Source: Leptonema illini DSM 21528 (GTDB lineage: Bacteria > Spirochaetota > Leptospiria > Leptospirales > Leptonemataceae). Taken from it: a stretch of DNA of 64,000 nt. Within the stretch, counting starts at the first letter, position 1. Each line of letters begins with the position of its first letter. The notes under the pieces are model-generated. The model worked only from the letters and a program-made list of their open reading frames with translations. It did not search any database and was not told the origin of the DNA. The position numbers and the translations under genes are program-made. The DNA is taken from positions 2,792,983-2,856,982 of the forward strand of contig NZ_JH597773.1 in the NCBI RefSeq assembly GCF_000243335.1, in the 5' to 3' direction. Of the stretch, positions 63,788 through 64,000 are shown piece after piece.

Positions 63788-64000
63788 TCAGCCCTCCTGC
63801 ATCTGCGCCGACAGAGCGGTTAACAGCATCTTCTGCAGGCGAGGCCGTTCGCTCTGCACGTTCCACTGCCCCATGCGCAGCATCAGCGCCGCAAGCCTCC
63901 AGGCGTCGATGGCCTCGTCGCTCATGCCGGTGATTTCCTGATACGTTTTACGATATTTCTTGAGAACGTATTTGCGAATAAACGAATAGAGGAAGACCTT
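63788..64000 (-). CDS. Partial gene upstream of glpD, unrecognised
   Basis: Only the C-terminal 70 residues are visible, with the 5' part beyond the right edge. The sequence is helical and basic (FIRKYVLKKYRKTYQEITGM, then SDEAIDAWRLAALMLRMGQW) and ends SAQMQEG. The pattern of an aromatic/basic helix followed by WRLAALMLRM loosely recalls the C-terminus of kinases of the aminoglycoside-phosphotransferase type, but this is weak. One base separates its stop from the glpD ATG, indicating an operon. Confidence 0.6.
   Translation of the reverse strand, partial: KVFLYSFIRKYVLKKYRKTYQEITGMSDEAIDAWRLAALMLRMGQWNVQSERPRLQKMLLTALSAQMQEG

Overview
The window is bacterial chromosomal DNA of roughly 54-55% G+C. 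It best fits a spirochaete of the order Leptospirales outside Leptospira itself, of the Leptonema/Turneriella kind. The case rests on many exported proteins with relaxed spirochaete-type lipoboxes (ending FGC, ASC, AGC, IGC), several SpoIIE/PP2C-type phosphatases with GAF, CBS-like or multi-helix sensor modules, a remnant of a DUF1566-type leptospiral lipoprotein, and base composition well above Leptospira. The genus is an inference; no rRNA gene is present to settle it.

Layout. 1-1.3 kb: a partial MgtC/DUF4010 membrane protein and a membrane-anchored LuxR-type regulator. 1.4-5.7 kb: one lipoprotein gene broken by two insertion sequences, a 1713-bp IS1182-like element and a 1227-bp IS3-family element. 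Removing both, with one copy of each target duplication, restores a single 434-codon frame. 5.7-9.1 kb: a gene-poor stretch with a decayed DUF1566 remnant, a beta-propeller lipoprotein with a CxxCH haem-type motif, and an SH3 lipoprotein. 8.2-14.5 kb (minus strand): a compact flotillin/NfeD operon with an exported coiled-coil protein, preceded by the tail-specific protease Prc. 14.6-19.1 kb: a TolC-like channel and a CzcA/CusA-type RND pump with no adaptor gene. 19.2-24.5 kb: a large polytopic membrane protein, an AHSA1/SRPBCC protein behind an operator-like palindrome, a CsgG/FxLYD-type lipoprotein, an HU-like protein and a class III cyclase. 24.7-27.9 kb: a secreted lipase followed by a probable lipase foldase, and an esterase lipoprotein. 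27.9-30 kb: thiC with a TPP riboswitch and an unusual run of hairpins upstream. 30-41 kb: DUF4139 protein, a TPR protein with a HEFFH metalloprotease-like motif, RluA-type pseudouridine synthase, a Maf/gamma-glutamylcyclotransferase fusion, a lipoprotein with an acidic tail, KdsD, a GAF-SpoIIE phosphatase, methionine aminopeptidase and an SRPBCC protein. 41-49.6 kb: gltB-gltD, a CDF-like transporter, a coiled-coil repeat protein with a membrane anchor, and FabG. 49.7-59.3 kb: a CBS-like/SpoIIE phosphatase, argJ, a degenerate phosphatase paired with a seven-helix receptor phosphatase, a TIGR02757 protein, and BshB1- and BshC-like genes that suggest bacillithiol-type thiol synthesis. 59.2-64 kb: a zinc-ribbon protein with pyrD, a RibD/DHFR-like reductase divergent from a TetR regulator, glpD and a partial gene.

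How the genes work together. The clearest units are the flotillin operon (membrane microdomain or envelope stress), lipase plus foldase (secreted lipolysis, in keeping with a fatty-acid-using spirochaete), GltBD (ammonia assimilation), the phosphatase cluster (partner-switch style signalling) and the thiol pair. Start codons were adjusted by hand where signal peptides or Shine-Dalgarno sequences argued for an internal start. All functions are assigned by reading motifs and family resemblance; no database search was run.
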